Of a stretch of DNA of 5,290 nt, positions 4,586 to 5,290 are shown in pieces. A program made the translations under genes and the position numbers. Source of the stretch: Betaproteobacteria bacterium. GTDB taxonomy: Bacteria; Pseudomonadota; Gammaproteobacteria; Burkholderiales; SG8-39. The DNA is taken from contig JAEKLK010000314.1 in assembly GCA_019509895.1 (NCBI GenBank), positions 1 through 5,290 on the forward strand, written 5' to 3'. Numbering within the stretch: position 1 is the first letter of the stretch; each line of letters begins with the position of its first letter. The notes beneath the pieces are model-generated. The model saw nothing but the letters and a program-made list of their open reading frames with translations. It was not told the origin of the DNA and ran no database searches.

Positions 4586-4717
4586 CTACATGGCGCCGTT
4601 CGGTGCCCGGTCGTACGTATCCGACGCCGGGCGCAGCTTCTCGTCGTGCACGCAACCGGCGAGCGCTAGTGCGCACGCAATGCAGGCAATGAACTGCAGG
4701 CAGGCGATGAACTTCAG
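4586..4717 (-). CDS. 43-residue micro-lipoprotein with apparent CTG start
   Basis: Between the 101-aa exported protein and the Bug gene, the minus strand encodes (CTG)KFIACLQFIACIACALA followed by the lipobox LAGC (19-22) and a polar tail from VHDEKLRP to APNGAM, ending in TAG at 4588-4586. A Lys-led, hydrophobic signal with a perfect lipobox and a short hydrophilic mature tail is typical of bacterial micro-lipoproteins. No ATG, GTG or TTG was found in frame in the upstream sequence I read (to about 4780). CTG 4717 gives a natural 'MKF' beginning and lies 2 nt after the preceding stop (TAGCTCTG), so I infer initiation at CTG by coupling. The Bug ATG follows 2 nt after its stop, and this flush spacing on both sides argues that the gene is real. 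The first 36 coding bases are an 18-bp tandem duplication. A start codon mutated from ATG, making this a dying gene, is the main alternative. Function unknown. Confidence 0.6.
   Translation of the reverse strand: MKFIACLQFIACIACALALAGCVHDEKLRPASDTYDRAPNGAM
4682..4717 (-). repeat. 18-bp tandem duplication in the micro-lipoprotein signal sequence
   Basis: On the minus strand CTGAAGTTCATCGCCTGC (4717-4700) is followed directly by CTGCAGTTCATTGCCTGC (4699-4682), with 16 of 18 bases identical. The units encode LKFIAC and LQFIAC. A further ATTGCGTGC (IAC) follows, like a partial third copy. The repeat keeps the reading frame and lengthens the hydrophobic core of the signal peptide. Confidence 0.85.
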
Positions 4718-4719
4718 AG

Positions 4720-5025
4720 CTAGCAGCCGGCGCGGCCCGACTGCTCGAGCACCTGCTGGTAGCGAACCCCGTAATAGTCGGACTCGCCGGTGGTGCGCGC
4801 GTCGCGCTGCCGGCCGGCGACCTGGCGCAGCTCGCGTCGCAGGTTGTCGCAGCGCTCGGTGGCGGCATCGCGCGAGGGTTGCGCGCCGAGCGGCCGGTTT
4901 GCCGTTGCCGGCGGCACGGGCGCAGCGCCGGCGCCCGGATTGCTCCGATCGGGCACCGCGCCGAATGGCGCAGCCAGCGCCGCGCCGGCGGCGAGCAGCA
5001 GAAGCAAGATGAGGGTGCGTCCCAT
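4720..5025 (-). CDS. Small exported protein with two cysteines, function unknown
   Basis: A 101-residue protein, first in a three-gene minus-strand operon. It has a strong signal peptide, MGRTLILLLLLAAGAALAA, with cleavage likely after ALA around residues 16-19. A Pro/Ala/Gly-rich linker (20-50) follows, then a charged helical segment (about 53-98) containing ATERCDNLRRELRQVAGRQRD and ESDYYGVRYQQVLEQ, closing with RAGC. Cys59 and the terminal Cys101 could pair in the periplasm. This layout recalls short betaproteobacterial periplasmic proteins with a coiled-coil-like tail bounded by cysteines, but I cannot name a family. ATG 5025 was chosen because the signal peptide begins there and a CGGAA site lies just upstream. 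The in-frame ATG at 5088 would add a charged leader and overlap the divergent gene. Its TAG lies 2 nt before the CTG of the micro-lipoprotein. Coding status is good; function unassigned. Confidence 0.75.
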   Translation of the reverse strand: MGRTLILLLLLAAGAALAAPFGAVPDRSNPGAGAAPVPPATANRPLGAQPSRDAATERCDNLRRELRQVAGRQRDARTTGESDYYGVRYQQVLEQSGRAGC

Positions 5026-5077
5026 GTGTTCCGCTAGCGTAGCACCCGCGGCAGAGTTGCGGCGGTATGCTCGCGCG
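5026..5077. promoter_or_regulatory. 52-bp divergent promoter region
   Basis: This short gap separates the divergent 101-aa protein and right-end lipoprotein genes, so promoters for both must lie in it or inside the opposing gene. It contains the palindrome CGCTAGCG (5032-5039). On the + strand TATGCT (5066-5071) resembles a -10 box about 6 nt before ATG 5078, but no matching -35 is seen. On the minus strand I see no good promoter pair. Confidence 0.3.
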
Positions 5078-5290
5078 ATGCGTGCCACTTTCGTCCTGCT
5101 CGTGCTGATCGTCGCAGCGTGCAGCTACTTCCAGGACCCGTCGCAGGAAGAAGCGACCATCGTCAAACCCGGCAACTTCACGGCCGGCTCGGGCGTCATC
5201 GACTCGGTCGGCGTGCTGACCAACGCCAACCGCGGCAACACCAAGCGCTCGAGCACCGGCCGCGCGCCGGACCCGAACCTGTACCGCCTT
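5078..5290 (+). CDS. N-terminal part of a lipoprotein (runs off the window)
   Basis: The frame is open from ATG 5078 to the end, giving 71 residues. MRATFVLLVLIVAAC is a lipoprotein signal peptide with lipobox VAAC and Cys15. The mature part continues SYFQDPSQEEA, then GNFTAGSGVIDSVGVL (32-47), an Asn/Arg/Ser-rich stretch (NANRGNTKRSS) and APDPNLYRL at the window edge. The GSGVIDSV segment recalls the strand before the glycine zipper of SlyB-like outer-membrane lipoproteins, but the zipper is not seen and the resemblance is weak. The gene is divergent from the 101-aa exported protein gene across 52 bp. There is no clear Shine-Dalgarno site before the ATG, and a -10-like TATGCT lies about 6 nt upstream, so a leaderless transcript is possible. 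The lipoprotein call is strong; family and function are open. Confidence 0.75.
   Translation, partial: MRATFVLLVLIVAACSYFQDPSQEEATIVKPGNFTAGSGVIDSVGVLTNANRGNTKRSSTGRAPDPNLYRL

Noticed and set aside
4584..4868. N-terminal extension of the Bug frame to 4868
   Set aside because: It would place a low-complexity Ser/Arg/Pro-rich tract before a perfect signal peptide and overlaps the micro-lipoprotein and the 101-aa gene.

Overview
The window is GC-rich DNA from a proteobacterium, most likely a betaproteobacterium of the Burkholderiales type. The main clue is an orphan Bug/TctC-type solute-binding protein with no TctA/TctB partner genes nearby, an arrangement common in that group. Strong Shine-Dalgarno sites, GC-rich third codon positions and lipoprotein signals ending in LAAC, LAGC or VAAC fit this. 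I saw no tRNA, rRNA, CRISPR array, insertion sequence or phage gene.

Left part (1-3000). The 3' end of a MarR-like regulator gene (+ strand) abuts, with no spacer, the end of a minus-strand gene for a lectin-like (DUF1554-type) lipoprotein. Upstream of it on the minus strand lies a compact module: two tandem YCII/DGPF-domain genes followed by an ECF sigma factor gene of the ECF42 type, with the C-terminal helical (DUF6596/TPR-like) extension. The gap between the two DGPF genes is 2 nt, and the sigma gene starts at a GTG that overlaps the second DGPF stop. A promoter-like pair, TGTCGA-N17-CGTC, sits about 50-75 bp upstream of the first DGPF start. It resembles the TGTCGA / CG(A/T)C motif I recall for ECF42 sigma factors and suggests positive autoregulation.

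Middle (3000-3632). A 170-bp divergent intergenic region separates the DGPF-sigma operon from an exported single-domain cupin gene on the + strand. It holds the candidate ECF promoter, a possible sigma-70-like promoter for the cupin and a palindromic element that could be an operator.

Right part (3633-5290). The cupin gene ends flush against the end of a minus-strand operon. In transcription order this operon is a 101-aa exported protein with two cysteines, then a 43-codon lipoprotein gene that appears to start at CTG, then the Bug solute-binding protein; each gap is 2 nt. The micro-lipoprotein gene carries an 18-bp tandem duplication inside its signal-peptide coding sequence. A further lipoprotein gene starts divergently at 5078 and runs off the window.

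The window therefore joins an ECF42-DGPF regulatory unit to several exported or lipid-anchored proteins. A link between the sigma factor and the lectin-like lipoprotein or cupin is inference from position only. The observations most worth testing are the autoregulatory ECF promoter, the CTG-started micro-lipoprotein and the in-frame second start upstream of the lectin-like lipoprotein.
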